From: Macrosoma leucophasiata
Lineage: Eukaryota > Arthropoda > Insecta > Lepidoptera > Hedylidae
Direction of reading: 5' to 3'
NCBI GenBank assembly: GCA_036365455.1
Contig: JAWQUS010000021.1
Location: 19,590,001 to 19,654,000 of the forward strand
Length of the DNA stretch: 64,000 bases
Shown: positions 1-9,889 of the stretch, piece after piece
Position numbering within the stretch: position 1 is the stretch's first letter
Layout: every line of letters begins with the position of its first letter
Notes under the pieces: generated by a model
Database searches by the model: none
The model's input: only the letters and a program-made list of their open reading frames with translations
Told to the model about the DNA's origin: nothing
Program-made: the position numbers and the translations under genes

Positions 1-118
1 TAACGCATCTGCATTTTGACCTAGGTCTTTGTCTATAGGCCGCAGTCATCATTTAACATCAATGATCACATTGATGTGAAGTACGCTTGTTTACCACTTC
101 CATCACATAAAAAAATAA
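1..118 (+). repeat. Family A SINE-like repeat, 3' end
   Basis: The 3' third of family A, cut by the window edge. It has the diagnostic run from TAACGCATCTGCATTTTGAC through CTATAGGC and GTCATCATTTAACATCAATG to an A-rich tail. A short ATGATCACATTG slip duplicates part of the CAATGTGAA segment. Confidence 0.8.
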
Positions 119-388
119 ATTATATTAAACCGCCTGTTAGGGATTTCTGTATAACTTATATTGCGATGATATTTTCAGTGTCTTTTGATGCTACATACGA
201 CTCAATAAAGCATAATATTATTTGCCAATTGTGCATGCATGGACACATTATATATATAGACCATTCTTATTCTATATACATAGAACATACTACATTCTTA
301 TTCTATTAGATATTTTGTTAGATTACCTTAATTATTAGAAATTATGTCGAAAAAGACAAGAGACATCAATCTTTACTAATATAATATA

Positions 389-452
389 CTAGCTGTCTCG
401 GCAAACTTCGTATTGCCTCACAAAGAAATAATGTGTCCAAGGTTTAATTTAA
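389..452 (-). mobile_element. Helitron-like 3'-end fragment
   Basis: Reads ACTAGCTGTCTCGGCAAACT on the plus strand. It matches the 3' end (CAGCTAG|T on the minus strand) of the elements at 27166 and 54425, including CTTCGTATTGCCTCACA and AAATAATG, and breaks off after about 60 bp. Confidence 0.45.
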
Positions 453-770
453 TGTGTTATCTGTATACCTAGTAATATTGGAGAAGGTATTCGGTACTTC
501 AAAATGCTGAATTTCGCTAATATGACACGCAGTTTACTGCATACTGTGTTAATGTGGGTAGCCCAATTAAACCTGGCGTCTATAGTTAAACCAAGGTAGG
601 TTAATTGTGAGACCTTGTCAATGCATTTGCACTTACAATACAAATTATTTTCATGGAGGCATCTATGATCGTGTGCAATCAAATCAATATCAGTAATGGT
701 GTTAATTTTATTATATGCTGATATATGCATAACCTTGGTTTTTTGTGTATTAATAACCAGACCTGCATCA
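449..770 (-). pseudogene. Non-LTR retrotransposon RT fragment (jockey/CR1-like)
   Basis: The minus strand is open from about 730 to 449 and encodes a segment with SQLTYLGLTIDARFNWATHI followed by CSKLRVILAKFSILKYRIP. This is the conserved block downstream of the YADD catalytic box in jockey/CR1-group reverse transcriptases. Reading upstream past position 730, a same-frame stretch with DAGLVINTQKTKVMHI extends it to about 770. There is no EN domain, no catalytic YADD and no 3' tail, so it is an internal dead fragment. Its low-coordinate end abuts the Helitron-like piece at 389-452. Confidence 0.7.
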
Positions 771-823
771 TGTCAAATGATGCAGGCATTTTAAGAGCAT
801 TGTGGGTGTTTTAATGCTAAATT

Positions 824-1075
824 ATAGCGGCCCGCCCCGACTTCGCTTGGTGCAATGTTGCATTGATGATTTGATTTTTTACACCTTGTGTCTGAAAAAC
901 CCAAATATCTTACGGAACCCTATTTTTCCCAAAATAAAATATAGCCTATGTTACCCATGGATAATGTAGCTTTCGAAAAGTGAAAGAATTTTTCAAATCG
1001 GACTAGTAGTTCCTGAGATTAGCGCGTTCAAACAAACAAACAAACAAACTCTTCAGCTTTATAATTTAGTATAGA
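824..1075 (-). mobile_element. Helitron-like non-autonomous element
   Basis: On the minus strand it starts near CTATATCTATACTAAATTAT and carries AAGCTGAAGAGTTTGTTTG, a GCGCTAATCTCAGGAACTAC-type core and a GC-rich end GGCGGGCCGCTA. The same core is at 7224-7418 and 53872-54065. The last bases (CTAT instead of CTAG|T) are degraded. Confidence 0.5.
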
Positions 1076-1084
1076 TATAGATAG

Positions 1085-1855
1085 AGGTAAAGTTTGTAAC
1101 TTGATTTGTTATTTATAGGGGCTAAAAAAAAATAAAAAAATATTTCACAATCAGAAAGTTACACTATTCAGGAGTATATAATGATGTATTTGTATGTATT
1201 TATTATGATTGAGCAAAATGTTTAGAGAATAATAATGGCATATGTATATTAAGTCAGCGGAAATTGGACCAGATGTGATGCTTTTTAGCCGTGCGCTGAC
1301 TAAACGATTCGGTACGTATAGATGCACATAAAATTCATTAAAAATATTGGTCTCTATTAGTTCTACAAAAAAGTCCGCGTTCTACAAAAGAGTTTGAATT
1401 TTGACAAAGGTGTCTAAATTGCACCCGGGCAAAGCTGGAGCCGGTCACTAGTGTATTGTATTTTGATCAGGGGTGATCATTACAGTACAAGAATATAAAA
1501 ACGATACTGGCCAAGTGTCATCCAAAAAAAAAATCAATCGTCATCGTTCATTAATTTTACGGTGAGTTTGTGTATTAGAACAACCAGAGTCACATTACCA
1601 CAGTGCACCTACTGTATACTACAGGAAATAAAAGCCATTTTGCTGTTTTATTTATTTACATTAGCTAAATGGTAAAGTAATAATAAAGTGACGCATTGCG
1701 GTTCGCGTCAGTGCATTCTAGAGAATATTATTATTGAAGTGTTCACACTTCTATGCTATCTATTTTGCTATGTTTTCTTATATTCACAGTTAATATTCAT
1801 CGATGGACAACCCTATAATTGACGCTGTATGTACATGAGAGTTTAATTTATTCGA
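1085..1855. other. No gene; one Helitron-like 3' tip
   Basis: AT-rich sequence without a credible ORF. The only recognisable part is 1422-1452, GCACCCGGGCAAAGCTGGAG then GCCGGTCACTAGT, which resembles the 3' tip of the Helitron-like elements in this window. No 5' partner was found. Confidence 0.5.
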
Positions 1856-2400
1856 TGGCCCTTAAGCCGGCTACAGACGACGCGTGTGTAATTTTTACAC
1901 CATGACGGAGACAAGAACTTAGTATCATTAATTACAGAAATTGCTTTCATTCTGGCGCAGGAACGTAACGACCCCACGACCCGCGATTCACTAAAAAGGA
2001 AAAAAAATCTCCACCGCCCACTGAAAGAAAGAATTTTCTTCCACTGGAAGAGAATTCCGCTAGTGGGTGGTGAGGTCGTTAGGTCCCGACGCCAGAATGA
2101 AAGCAATTTCTACAATTTCTCTTCCAGTGGAAAAAAATCTTCAATCCCCATCGCCCAATACAGGCTTCGCCATTTCAATCTCCAACGCTAACAAAAAAGA
2201 ATAAAATTTTCTTCGACTGGAAGAGAATTCTTCCACTAGCGGAGTCAGTCAACCGAACAATGGCGGTCTTACCATAGGTGGTGCAATAACGCAAGATGGG
2301 CAGTAGTGTGCTACTATAAAACTACCACCACCGTGATCGTAACCCCGCATTGGTCCAGCTGTGGACATCGACTGACATGATGATGATGTTGATTGCAGAA
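1856..2400 (-). repeat. Family K dispersed repeat, longest copy
   Basis: On the minus strand it runs from ATGTCCACAGCTGGACCAAT through CTGCCCATCTTGCGTTATTG and GACCGCCATTGTTCGGTTGA to repeated CTCTTCCAGTGGAAGA motifs and GCGTCGGGACCTAACGACC. Related segments are at 7490-8262, 30120-30440, 34240-34345 and 63120-63235. The TCTTCCAGTGGAAGA palindrome appears several times within this copy, which itself looks partly duplicated (the block ending GCCAGAATGAAAGCAATTTC occurs twice). No coding capacity. Class unknown; a degenerate DNA transposon is possible. Confidence 0.6.
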
Positions 2401-2460
2401 ATTTTGATGATAAGTGCTAAAATACTATTAATAATTTAATTTAAATTATATTAATAATTA

Positions 2461-2544
2461 TTAAGGGTAAAAGCGACTTCTTTACGATATTCAATAAACT
2501 GAAAAGTCTATTATATCGGTTGCCTAACTAGCATAGTTGGTAAT
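2461..2544 (+). repeat. Family C SINE, 5' part (split by LINE)
   Basis: Starts TTAAGGGTAAAAGCGACTTC and runs to GCATAGTTGGTAAT, where the LINE at 2545-5001 interrupts it. The uninterrupted copy at 33353-33660 (minus) reads straight from GTTGGTAAT into AGATGGCGC and so gives the empty site. Confidence 0.85.
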
Positions 2545-5001
2545 TTTAGCAGCTGTTGGCTGCGGAATTTTAGCAGTATTAATTACGACTGCTTAAGAGC
2601 TGATGCTGCTCGCTTGGACTTCTTACCGGTTTATGATGCGTTGTCGGTTGATGAAAAACTTTCACACTTCAATTCTCATGTTCTGAAACTGTACGACGCA
2701 CATGCACCGGTGAGGGCAGTCAGGTTGAAGCGGCCGCCTGCATCCTGGATAACAGCGGGTGTTCGCATGGCGATGAGGCGTCGAGATAGAACTTTCCGGG
2801 TCTTTAAGCGTGACAGGTGCGATGATAACTGGTGTTTGTATAAGGCTGCTAGAAACCGGTGTAACCAAATGGTAAGAGCAGCCAAACGTCGATACTTTTT
2901 TGATAAAGTTGCAGATTCCTCTACAACAGAAATATGGAAATTTCTGAACTCTCTAGGTTTCGGCAAAGCTGCCAAGCCTGTGGACACTAACCTTTTTTCT
3001 CCCAATACTTTAAATTCTTATTTTTCTCATGTCTTTCCCCTTAACTCTTCTATAAAAATAAGTACTCTGTCGGATATTTCTCTCTTTACTCAAACTTACA
3101 CTGACTCTTTTAAATTTTCTAAAATCGATGTAGAGGACACCCTAAAAATTATTAACTCCATAAAATCCAATGCGATAGGCAGTGATGACATAAGTCGAAT
3201 GATGATTATGCCTATACTCCAGTTCATTGTTCGCCCTTTAACTCATATCATTAATTATTCTTTAGAGTCGGGGGTCTTCCCTTTGATGTGGCAAAAAGCT
3301 TTTGTTGTCCCACTTCCAAAAGTTAATAACCCCCGCGAATTAAAGGAGTATAGGCCTATTTCAATACTACCGTTTCTCTCAAAAACCCTCGAAGCTGTTG
3401 TCCATAAACAGGTGTCATCTTACGTGCATGCAAACAATTTAATATCTTCGTTTCAATCCGGTTTTCGACCTGGGCACAGTACCACCACTGCACTTCTTAA
3501 GGTTACAGAGGATATTAGGACTGGCATGGAGGATAAAATGGTCACTATTTTGGTACTTATAGATTTCTCAAACGCATTTAATATGGTAGACCATGATATC
3601 CTCCTTGCTATTTTGAAACACTTTAATTTTGTCCCTGTAGTGGTTGAATGGTTTTCCTCTTACCTTAAAGATAGACAGCAAGCGGTTAGGGCCAATGGGG
3701 TGTTTTCTAATTGGTGTCATCTAAGTGCGGGTGTTCCCCAGGGCGGTATTCTGTCACCCTTATTATTTTCGTTGTTCATTAACATTCTTTCGACTATTTT
3801 GGACTGCTCTTACCATTTCTACGCTGATGACTTGCAACTATATTGTCAATCGAGTGTAGTAAATATTGATAGTGCTGTTCATAGGATTAACAGTAACCTT
3901 CATAAAATTAGTTCTTGGTCACACAAATATGGCATCCAAGTTAATCCTAATAAGTGCCAAGCCATTATAGTTGGTAGTTCACGCCAACTAGGGAAATTAA
4001 ATTATAGTACCATCGCGCCTGTCCTGTTTGAAAACCAAATAATTTTACTTTCTACAGCTGTTAAAGATTTGGGTTTACATATTGATTCAACGCTAAGTTG
4101 GAGAGTACAGATCAGCGAGGTAAGTCGAGCCGTTTATGCCGCATTACATTCTCTGAACCGACTTAGAAATTTTCTGCCCATTGATACTAAGATTCGTCTT
4201 GTTCAGGCCCTCATTTTCCCCATTATTGATTATGCTGATGTGTGTTATTTGGATCTGAATGAGACCTTTCTAGACAAACTTGATAGATTAATAAATAATG
4301 CAATCCGCTTCATCTTTTGTCTTCGTAAGTTTGATCATGTCTCTTTATTTCGATCAAAACTAAATTGGCTCCCAGTTCGACAACGAAGACAAACACGGCT
4401 TCTTTCTCAACTCTTTTCTATTCTTTCAGATCCTTGTACTCCTTCTTATTTAAAGTGTAAATTTCAACATCTTTCATCTTCACACTCACTACAATTACGC
4501 TCTAGTGATTCTAACATCCTTTCCATCCCTCTTCATCATTCCGGCTTTATATCCAGCTCATTTGGCATTCAAGTAGTACGTTTGTGGAATGCTCTTCCGG
4601 AGGATATACGTCGACTCACTTCAAAGGCTGCTTTCAAAAAAAGAGTCAAAGCATACTTTCAAAAATAGTAAGTATCAGCAAAATCATCATCTATTATAAG
4701 CATATGATTAACTATATATTTATGTACTATAATTTCATAATTTTAGTATTATATTTATATTCATAAAATTCAGAATATTATCTAGATATGTATTTAAGTA
4801 TATTTCATTATAATATGTACGTACTGTTGAGTGTATGTATTAAGTCATTTTTTTTTTTTTTCCTAATTATTCATTAATGCCGCCAACCAATCTTTCTACA
4901 CTACCAATGGTTGACTGGTAGAGAGCGCTTTTAGCGTTAAGTCCGCCATTTGCTCAAATATTATGTATTTTGTGGCAATAAAGATTAAATAAATAAATAA
5001 A
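2545..5001 (+). mobile_element. 5'-truncated non-LTR retrotransposon inserted in a family C SINE
   Basis: The insertion boundaries come from the intact SINE copy at 33353-33660. The left flank ends GGTAAT and the right flank resumes TAATAGATGGCGC, giving a possible 4-bp duplication TAAT (2541-2544, 5002-5005). The body holds the end of an endonuclease region, a complete RT (2614-4668), an AT-rich 3' UTR and a short-repeat tail, AATAAAG followed by (TAAA)n at 4977-5001. The TAAA microsatellite tail and the protein style fit the jockey/CR1 group. The reading frame is open right to the truncation point, so the copy is young. Confidence 0.85.
2614..4668 (+). CDS. Reverse transcriptase ORF of a jockey/CR1-group LINE (N-terminally truncated)
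   Basis: A 684-residue uninterrupted ORF. Its in-frame reading continues upstream without a stop to the 5' truncation at 2545, so the assigned TTG start is not a real initiation site. RT blocks are visible in order: KEYRPISILPFLSK at about 244-257, QSGFRPGHST at 281-290, VLIDFSNAFN at 314-323 (first catalytic Asp 317), GVPQGGILSP at 373-382 and YADD at 403-406. DLGLHIDSTLSW and a C-terminal RLWNALPEDIRRL follow, typical of LINE ORF2 C-termini. The family normally carries an N-terminal apurinic-type endonuclease and often an ORF1; only the last few endonuclease residues remain. The enzyme would copy element RNA at a nicked target. With no promoter or endonuclease this copy is probably not autonomous, although its RT appears intact. 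The exact clade is not certain. Confidence 0.92.
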   Translation: MDFLPVYDALSVDEKLSHFNSHVLKLYDAHAPVRAVRLKRPPASWITAGVRMAMRRRDRTFRVFKRDRCDDNWCLYKAARNRCNQMVRAAKRRYFFDKVADSSTTEIWKFLNSLGFGKAAKPVDTNLFSPNTLNSYFSHVFPLNSSIKISTLSDISLFTQTYTDSFKFSKIDVEDTLKIINSIKSNAIGSDDISRMMIMPILQFIVRPLTHIINYSLESGVFPLMWQKAFVVPLPKVNNPRELKEYRPISILPFLSKTLEAVVHKQVSSYVHANNLISSFQSGFRPGHSTTTALLKVTEDIRTGMEDKMVTILVLIDFSNAFNMVDHDILLAILKHFNFVPVVVEWFSSYLKDRQQAVRANGVFSNWCHLSAGVPQGGILSPLLFSLFINILSTILDCSYHFYADDLQLYCQSSVVNIDSAVHRINSNLHKISSWSHKYGIQVNPNKCQAIIVGSSRQLGKLNYSTIAPVLFENQIILLSTAVKDLGLHIDSTLSWRVQISEVSRAVYAALHSLNRLRNFLPIDTKIRLVQALIFPIIDYADVCYLDLNETFLDKLDRLINNAIRFIFCLRKFDHVSLFRSKLNWLPVRQRRQTRLLSQLFSILSDPCTPSYLKCKFQHLSSSHSLQLRSSDSNILSIPLHHSGFISSSFGIQVVRLWNALPEDIRRLTSKAAFKKRVKAYFQK

Positions 5002-5224
5002 TAATAGATGGCGCTACTGCTACCATAAAAGCAATGCAATAGATGTGAAGGAAAGATTTGACAAAATCGGGCAGGGCTTCAGTAGCTCAATTGGAAGAGC
5101 GGCTGGACTAGATTCCCAGTAGGTCGCGAGTTCGAGTCTCGCCTGAAGTAAAATTTTTCTTTCCATTTTTCTTTAAAATAAAATATATTTCACAAGCATG
5201 TGTTAATGCGAAATAATATAAAAC
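5002..5224 (+). repeat. Family C SINE, 3' part with tRNA-like head
   Basis: Continues the SINE begun at 2461. It holds a cloverleaf-capable tRNA-like segment at 5076-5149, then TTTTTCTTTCCATTTTTCTT and a tail CACAAGCATGTGTTAATGCG / AAATAATATAAAAC shared with copies at 29949-30080 and 33352-33991. Confidence 0.85.
5076..5149 (+). other. tRNA-like domain of family C SINE
   Basis: The 74 nt fold as a tRNA: acceptor GCTTCAG/CTGAAGT, D-arm GCTC/GAGC, anticodon arm CTGGACTAGATTCCCAG with a loop that would put AGA at the anticodon, and T-arm GCGAG-TTCGAGT-CTCGC. It is embedded in a repeated element, lies about 155 bp inside the SINE and has one mismatch in the anticodon stem. It is therefore a SINE promoter domain (box A TAGCTCAATTGG, box B GTTCGAGTC), not a functional tRNA gene. 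Confidence 0.75.
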
Positions 5225-5837
5225 AGCTAAAATACTAGTTACAATAGAATATTAGTAGGTAATCTAACACGTAAACTCAGTTATTATGTATGGCGTAATG
5301 AATTCAATCAATTTATTAATTGCCAACATTCAGAATTCCTACCTTCTCTGTAATATTCTCATTCTCAAGAGTGGTAATAAAGGTAAATGCTCGCGGGCTG
5401 CAGTAATAACTTCACATTAACGTGGTCTGCAGGGCCATTCGATATTTCACACACGTGCAAGATAAAGCGCAATCTTTTCATTTAGGTCTTTTAGGTAATT
5501 GAACCTGAAAGTCATTTAATTGAATTCTTAATATTTCTATTTTGATATGTTATTTCTAAAGATATTTCTTAAAGTTAAATTTGTAATTTCTTATATACAG
5601 CTCCACAATTCGTATTTGTATTAAACTTAACAAGAATTGTCTCATTTACTTCAAATACACGTGACGCCTGGTTAGTAAAATTATGAACCGTACGATTAAT
5701 TTAAAATTGTTTTTTATGTCATGAAATACATACAGTTCACATTTATGCCAAGCGAATAGTCTATAAGCGTCTACATAAAAATCAGAGATTTCAATGTTAC
5801 GTTACCATTTCTGAGACCAAATATGTTATACCTCAGT
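5225..5837. other. No gene or repeat seen
   Basis: AT-rich sequence with only short ORFs and no repeat partner in the window that I could find. Confidence 0.5.
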
Positions 5838-5938
5838 AATTACGGGCCCATACACTGTCACTTGGCTGGAGCACGATAAACCTGAACATCTAGCAGCAAG
5901 TAATGCGATGGTGCCTACGCCCTCGAGCTCCGTAACCA
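5838..5938 (-). repeat. Family A, degenerate 5' part
   Basis: GGGCCCATACACTGTCACTT, GAGCACGATA, AGCAAGTAATGCGATGGTGC and CTACGCCCTCGAGCTCCG follow the family A minus-strand order with many substitutions. Confidence 0.6.
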
Positions 5939-6400
5939 AAGCTATCATTATGATAATTAAAATTGAATGATACTGCGCAGCCTGAATTGTTGTTTTAATA
6001 TTTTCACATTAGACTATGGTTCGACGAGTGGAGTTAGGATTTTTAAAGTCGCAACCAAAACGCGGCGTTTTAAACGCAAGCGTGTAAGCATCACTTACAA
6101 AATGGCCGACGTTTGTCGTGCACTCGGCCAAGGTCAACTTGCTTGGAATCCGCATGTTTTGTTCTATTTCACTAAATCTGTTTAACACATTTCAAACCCT
6201 AAAAGGAGGTTATTATTTTTGTTGTGAAAATAAAGCATCAAACTTAAGATATATATTAATATCGTATGGATTCTTACAACGCTTTCGTAGTGCATTTAAG
6301 TAAGTAGGTAATTTTTCTTTTATATTATGAATAGATGCCAAAAAGCATGCATTATACACCTGTAGGTTACAACCTATAGGTTTTTCAACAAAAGTCAGAG

Positions 6401-6536
6401 GTATGTATGTATGTATGTATCTTCACGCCAGGTCCCTAACGGGGTAGGCAGAGAGTGTAGAGCGCCAGATATCCCGGTTCTGACAAACCTCTCGTGCCTC
6501 GTCTACCTTCATAATTCTCTTCATGCATGCACGCCG
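6401..6536 (-). mobile_element. RTE retrotransposon 3' end (R3)
   Basis: GTATGTAT repeats then CTTCACGCCAGGTCCCTAAC, GGGGTAGGCAGAGAGTGTAG, and reverse-complement coding of the RTE C-terminus (compare 12927-13305). It ends at TCATGCATGCACGCC, followed by an inverted GTGCATGCATGAAGAG. GGTTTTTCAACAAAAGTCAG (6379-) and GGTTTTTTCAACAAAAATCA (6571-) flank it as imperfect direct repeats of about 24 bp, a possible long TSD. Confidence 0.75.
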
Positions 6537-7223
6537 AGAGGTGCATGCATGAAGAGTTTTTGTTGACCTCCGGTTTTTTCAACAAAAATCAGAGGTCAAA
6601 CTGGAATTATTAATTTAATCTATTCTATTCTTTCTATTCTATTCTATTTATGATAATGGCATTTACGGTGCCAAGTACCAACGAAAAAAGTATTTAATTT
6701 TTCAATAAAGCAAACAAAAGTAGATTTCAATTTTATTTTCACAGTAAAAAACGACAGTAAAGCAAACATTGACATGACTAACAAATATAAATCTCCAAAC
6801 AACATATCATACATCCCCCATCAACACAACCCTCCAAAACCTAAAACAAACGCAATCAAAATGAATTATTAAAACAGGAAAGTACTTACTGACTCAACAC
6901 TGAGTCATTCATTGCGTTCAATTTACGTTGACCTCCCCCGTTCCTCGATCAACCTCCTAATGTACGAAGCAAAAGCTAATGAATCAAACGCCGCGTGTCA
7001 ACACAAACTGGTCGTGTCTCACGCACGTCTGCAGGTCGACCTTAGACGAAACGTGTACCATTGACACCAGCTATAAACATTATGTAAAGTGAACGCTATA
7101 TTTAGAAGTGGCGCTTAGTTTTTATTGTTAGTATCGGTTGTTGATTGGTTGTTTTTTTATGATGAGAGTGCCTAACAAGTGTTCAGTTCAAATTGAGGAT
7201 AAGCAAATACTTTTATGTGATGA

Positions 7224-7418
7224 CTATCGGCCCGCCCCGGCTTCGTGCGGGTGCAATGTGACCCTACTCTTTCCTATTCATCTTAGCGTGATGTTAGATA
7301 TATATAGCCTTTCTCAATAAATGGGCTATCTAACACTGAAAGAATTTTTCAAAACGGACTAGTAGTTCATGAGATTAGCGCGTTCAAGCAAACAAACACA
7401 CTTCAGTTTTATAGTAAA
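7224..7418 (-). mobile_element. Helitron-like non-autonomous element
   Basis: Plus strand begins CGGCCCGCCCCGGCTTCG and contains AATGGGCTATCTAACACTGA and GAGATTAGCGCGTTCAAGCA, the same core as at 824-1075 and, inverted, at 53872-54065. Confidence 0.5.
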
Positions 7419-7489
7419 GAAGGCGATAAGATATAGAAGAAGAAAACTTAAACATTACATCATCACTTCCGAAAAACCGCCACTTCTGG

Positions 7490-8262
7490 ATGGCGACAAT
7501 GGCATATAGCCTTATGTGGAGGTGAATCCTCCACGCTTGGCATGTAGATTGGCGATTGTAGTATAGGTCGCGCCAGGTAAAAAGAACGCTGGCGGTCAAG
7601 CTGCGCAGTAGACGATTTATCGATCTATTTGGTGGTATGAGGTGCGGCGTTTTCAATCTGCCTACCAATACACGAAACCGCAAGCGAAAGCTAGATCAAA
7701 AATAAACCAATAGGGCTTACTATACAATACTTTCGTGCGCGAGTGTACCGATGCGCGAACACATCCCTTGTACTTTCTTCCAGCGTTCTTTTTACGTGGC
7801 GCGACCTATAGCGGTAGTCTTATCGCAGGATAATGCCGCCCATTATCCCTTTCCATCGCCAATGTTAATCTCTTTAACCAATGGTAAAGGGCGCACGGGG
7901 CAGAGCTGAGGAAGAAATAACAAAGACGAAGGGTTAAAAATCTCAAAAAAAAATGTCATAAAAAATAATAAAAAAAAAGGTATATGGCCCTCAGCTAGTT
8001 TTCCCCGCGTGCTAGCATTCCGTTAACGACCACGCCCCGATGCTTCGGGGGCAGGGAGGCTCGGGGAATGAGGAAATCCTCGACCCCCGAACCATCCCCC
8101 TCCTCTGTTATGCTTCACGTGCTGAGGGGGGGATGATGATTTGTCAGTCAGCCGCCCATCCTTCATTATTACACTTACTACCGTCCTATTGAAATTGTTC
8201 GACTGGCATTGTTCGGTTGACTGACCAGCACTTGCAGATGAATTCTCTTCTACCCTTTAAAT
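7490..8262 (+). repeat. Family K repeat interrupted by MITE M2
   Basis: CCACGCTTGGCATGTAGATT at 7530 and CATTGTTCGGTTGACTGACC near 8208 match the K copy at 30120-30440. Element M2 (7561-7810) is inserted within it. The stretch 7900-8130 contains CCCCGATGCTTCGGGGG (hairpin) and G/C runs not seen in other K copies. Confidence 0.55.
7561..7810. mobile_element. MITE M2, about 250 bp
   Basis: Termini GTATAGGTCGCGCCAGGTAA and GTGGCGCGACCTATA are inverted repeats that continue inward (AAAAAGAACGCTGG at both ends). A second full copy is at 36140-36382 and an end fragment at 46225-46270. The TA flanks of the other copies suggest TA target duplication (Tc1/mariner-like or similar). No transposase ORF. 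Confidence 0.8.
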
Positions 8263-8428
8263 ATTTACATGAAACTAGATAATACAAATGCGGTGCCTTT
8301 CTTGAGGTCTAATTTTCGCCCTACGTTAAGATTACAGGGTCAGTACCTTATCGCCTACTTGGCATACGGTAGTTCTCTACCATTTACATTTAAAAGTGTT
8401 CATTCGTGTGACAAAGGTATTTTTTAAC

Positions 8429-8718
8429 TGGTGGTAGAGCTCCAATGACGGAGTTCGCGGGCGTAGGCATCCCCGCATTACCTAATATACTTGCCGCTAA
8501 ATGGTAGTGTTCGTGTTCAGCACTATCGTGTTTCGGTCAGGTGGTAATGTACGGGCCTGTGATTTCCGGCACAGAGGCATAACACCTTAGGCCTCAGGGG
8601 TGGCAACGCATCTGCATTTTGATCTTGGTCTTTGTGCGGGTGTCTATAGGCTGAAGTCATCACTTAAAATCAATGTGAACTGCATAATTGTTTCCCACTT
8701 CCATTACGTAAAAAAAAA
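8429..8718 (+). repeat. Family A, complete copy
   Basis: Full length from CTGGTGGTAGAGCTCCAATG to TTCCCACTTCCATTACGTAA plus A-tail. The 5' hairpin is GAGCTCC/GGAGTTC with one G-T pair. Subfamily alpha (GGTCAGGTGGTAATGTACGG). Confidence 0.88.
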
Positions 8719-8876
8719 CTATCTGCCGCCAAATGGTAGTGTGCAGAACTATCGTGTTCCGGTTGGATGGTGACGTAGGTATGACACGTAATAACTATCA
8801 TACACCTAAGGTTTCAGGGGTGGCAACGCAACTGCATTTAGAGTCTGGTTTAGTGTAGATCTTTATATAAAAAAAA
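8719..8876 (+). repeat. Family A, internal part, subfamily beta
   Basis: Begins CTATCTGCCGCCAAATGGTA directly at the A-tail of the preceding copy and runs to GCATTTAGAGTCTGGTTTAG. It carries beta markers (CTGCCGCCAAATGG, ATAACTATCA, CAGGGGTGGCAACGC). Confidence 0.75.
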
Positions 8877-9132
8877 GGATTATTAGGTACCTATTATAAA
8901 ACTGTAGAAGACACACTGATAAATGGGCAAACAGAACATGTTTTATTATTATCTTACGTTTCCCACGATTATAAGCATTAAGATGATTATCACCAATGCA
9001 AAGATGTACCTATTCATAAATAACGTTTCTTCAGTAAGCCAATGCTTATAAATATGTGTGTGTGTGTGTATGAGTAAGAAAATTAAATATCCAACTACTT
9101 TGAAATGCCTTTGATTAAAATAAAAGGATGAA

Positions 9133-9426
9133 GTACTAGTAAAGAAACAGACAAACAGACAGACAAAAATTGTAAAACAAATTGTTTTGGTATATGTACC
9201 GTGTAACATACATATCTTCTTCTCTTTCGTGTCACTCTTGTCAGAGTGGTCGTGGTCACGTTGACGTGTCCGCGTTGGTGTTGGAGACAGACACAGCTTT
9301 CTTCACGATCTCCCGCCATCTCACGATCTCCCGCCATCTCTCTCTCTCATCATACATATGCATTCAGTAAAAAGCGGTTATTTTAATATTACAAACAGAC
9401 ACTCCAATTTTATTTATTTGTATTGA
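9133..9426 (-). mobile_element. Helitron-like element with internal insertion
   Basis: The minus strand begins A|TCAATACAAATAAATAAAAT and matches 11621-11927 and 63473-63991 (ACTCCAATTTTATTTATTTG, AGACAGACAAAAATTGT on plus). It is interrupted at 9216-9350 by a foreign block (CGTGTCACTCTTGTCAGAGT ... TCTCCCGCCATC twice) flanked by CATACATA direct repeats. The 3' end is missing. Confidence 0.55.
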
Positions 9427-9889
9427 TATCCAATCAGATCCACCCTCAAAACTAAATTGTACGTCGCTCTGAAAATATTTCACACAAATCCAATAACGAA
9501 AATTTCAACAACTCGAATAACGTCTTCACGGTCCATGTGTTCTGCTAAGATCCACACAACTTACACAAAGTTTGCCTTGTGAAGCTTTTGATGCTATCCC
9601 CCTAACTAATGTTTGTTCCTTGTTGTATAGAAGTTTGTTTGCGTTTCATTGTGTTGCTTGAAAAACATCCTCATGCTAAATATCCCTTTTATTGCCACCA
9701 TCATCTTTGAGATCAGAAGTTGCGACATTTGCTTCTCTTTTCATCATTTAATGTTGTTATTTTATTCAGAAGCTATTTGAAAAGTAATTTCGAACTCCTT
9801 TGTTGAAATGCAAGGAAATTTTCTTTCACCGTATGGGATTTTATGACACGATTCATGTTAGTGTAGGTATGTCTTTTATCCTAATATAA

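Noticed and set aside
1843..2106. 87-codon minus ORF
   Set aside because: Part of the family K repeat.
7384..7683. 99-codon minus ORF
   Set aside because: Crosses from a Helitron-like end through K sequence into MITE M2; no single origin.
8035..8115. G-rich/C-rich hairpin region as a possible quadruplex or regulatory site
   Set aside because: Lies inside a decayed repeat; runs are uneven and no gene is nearby.
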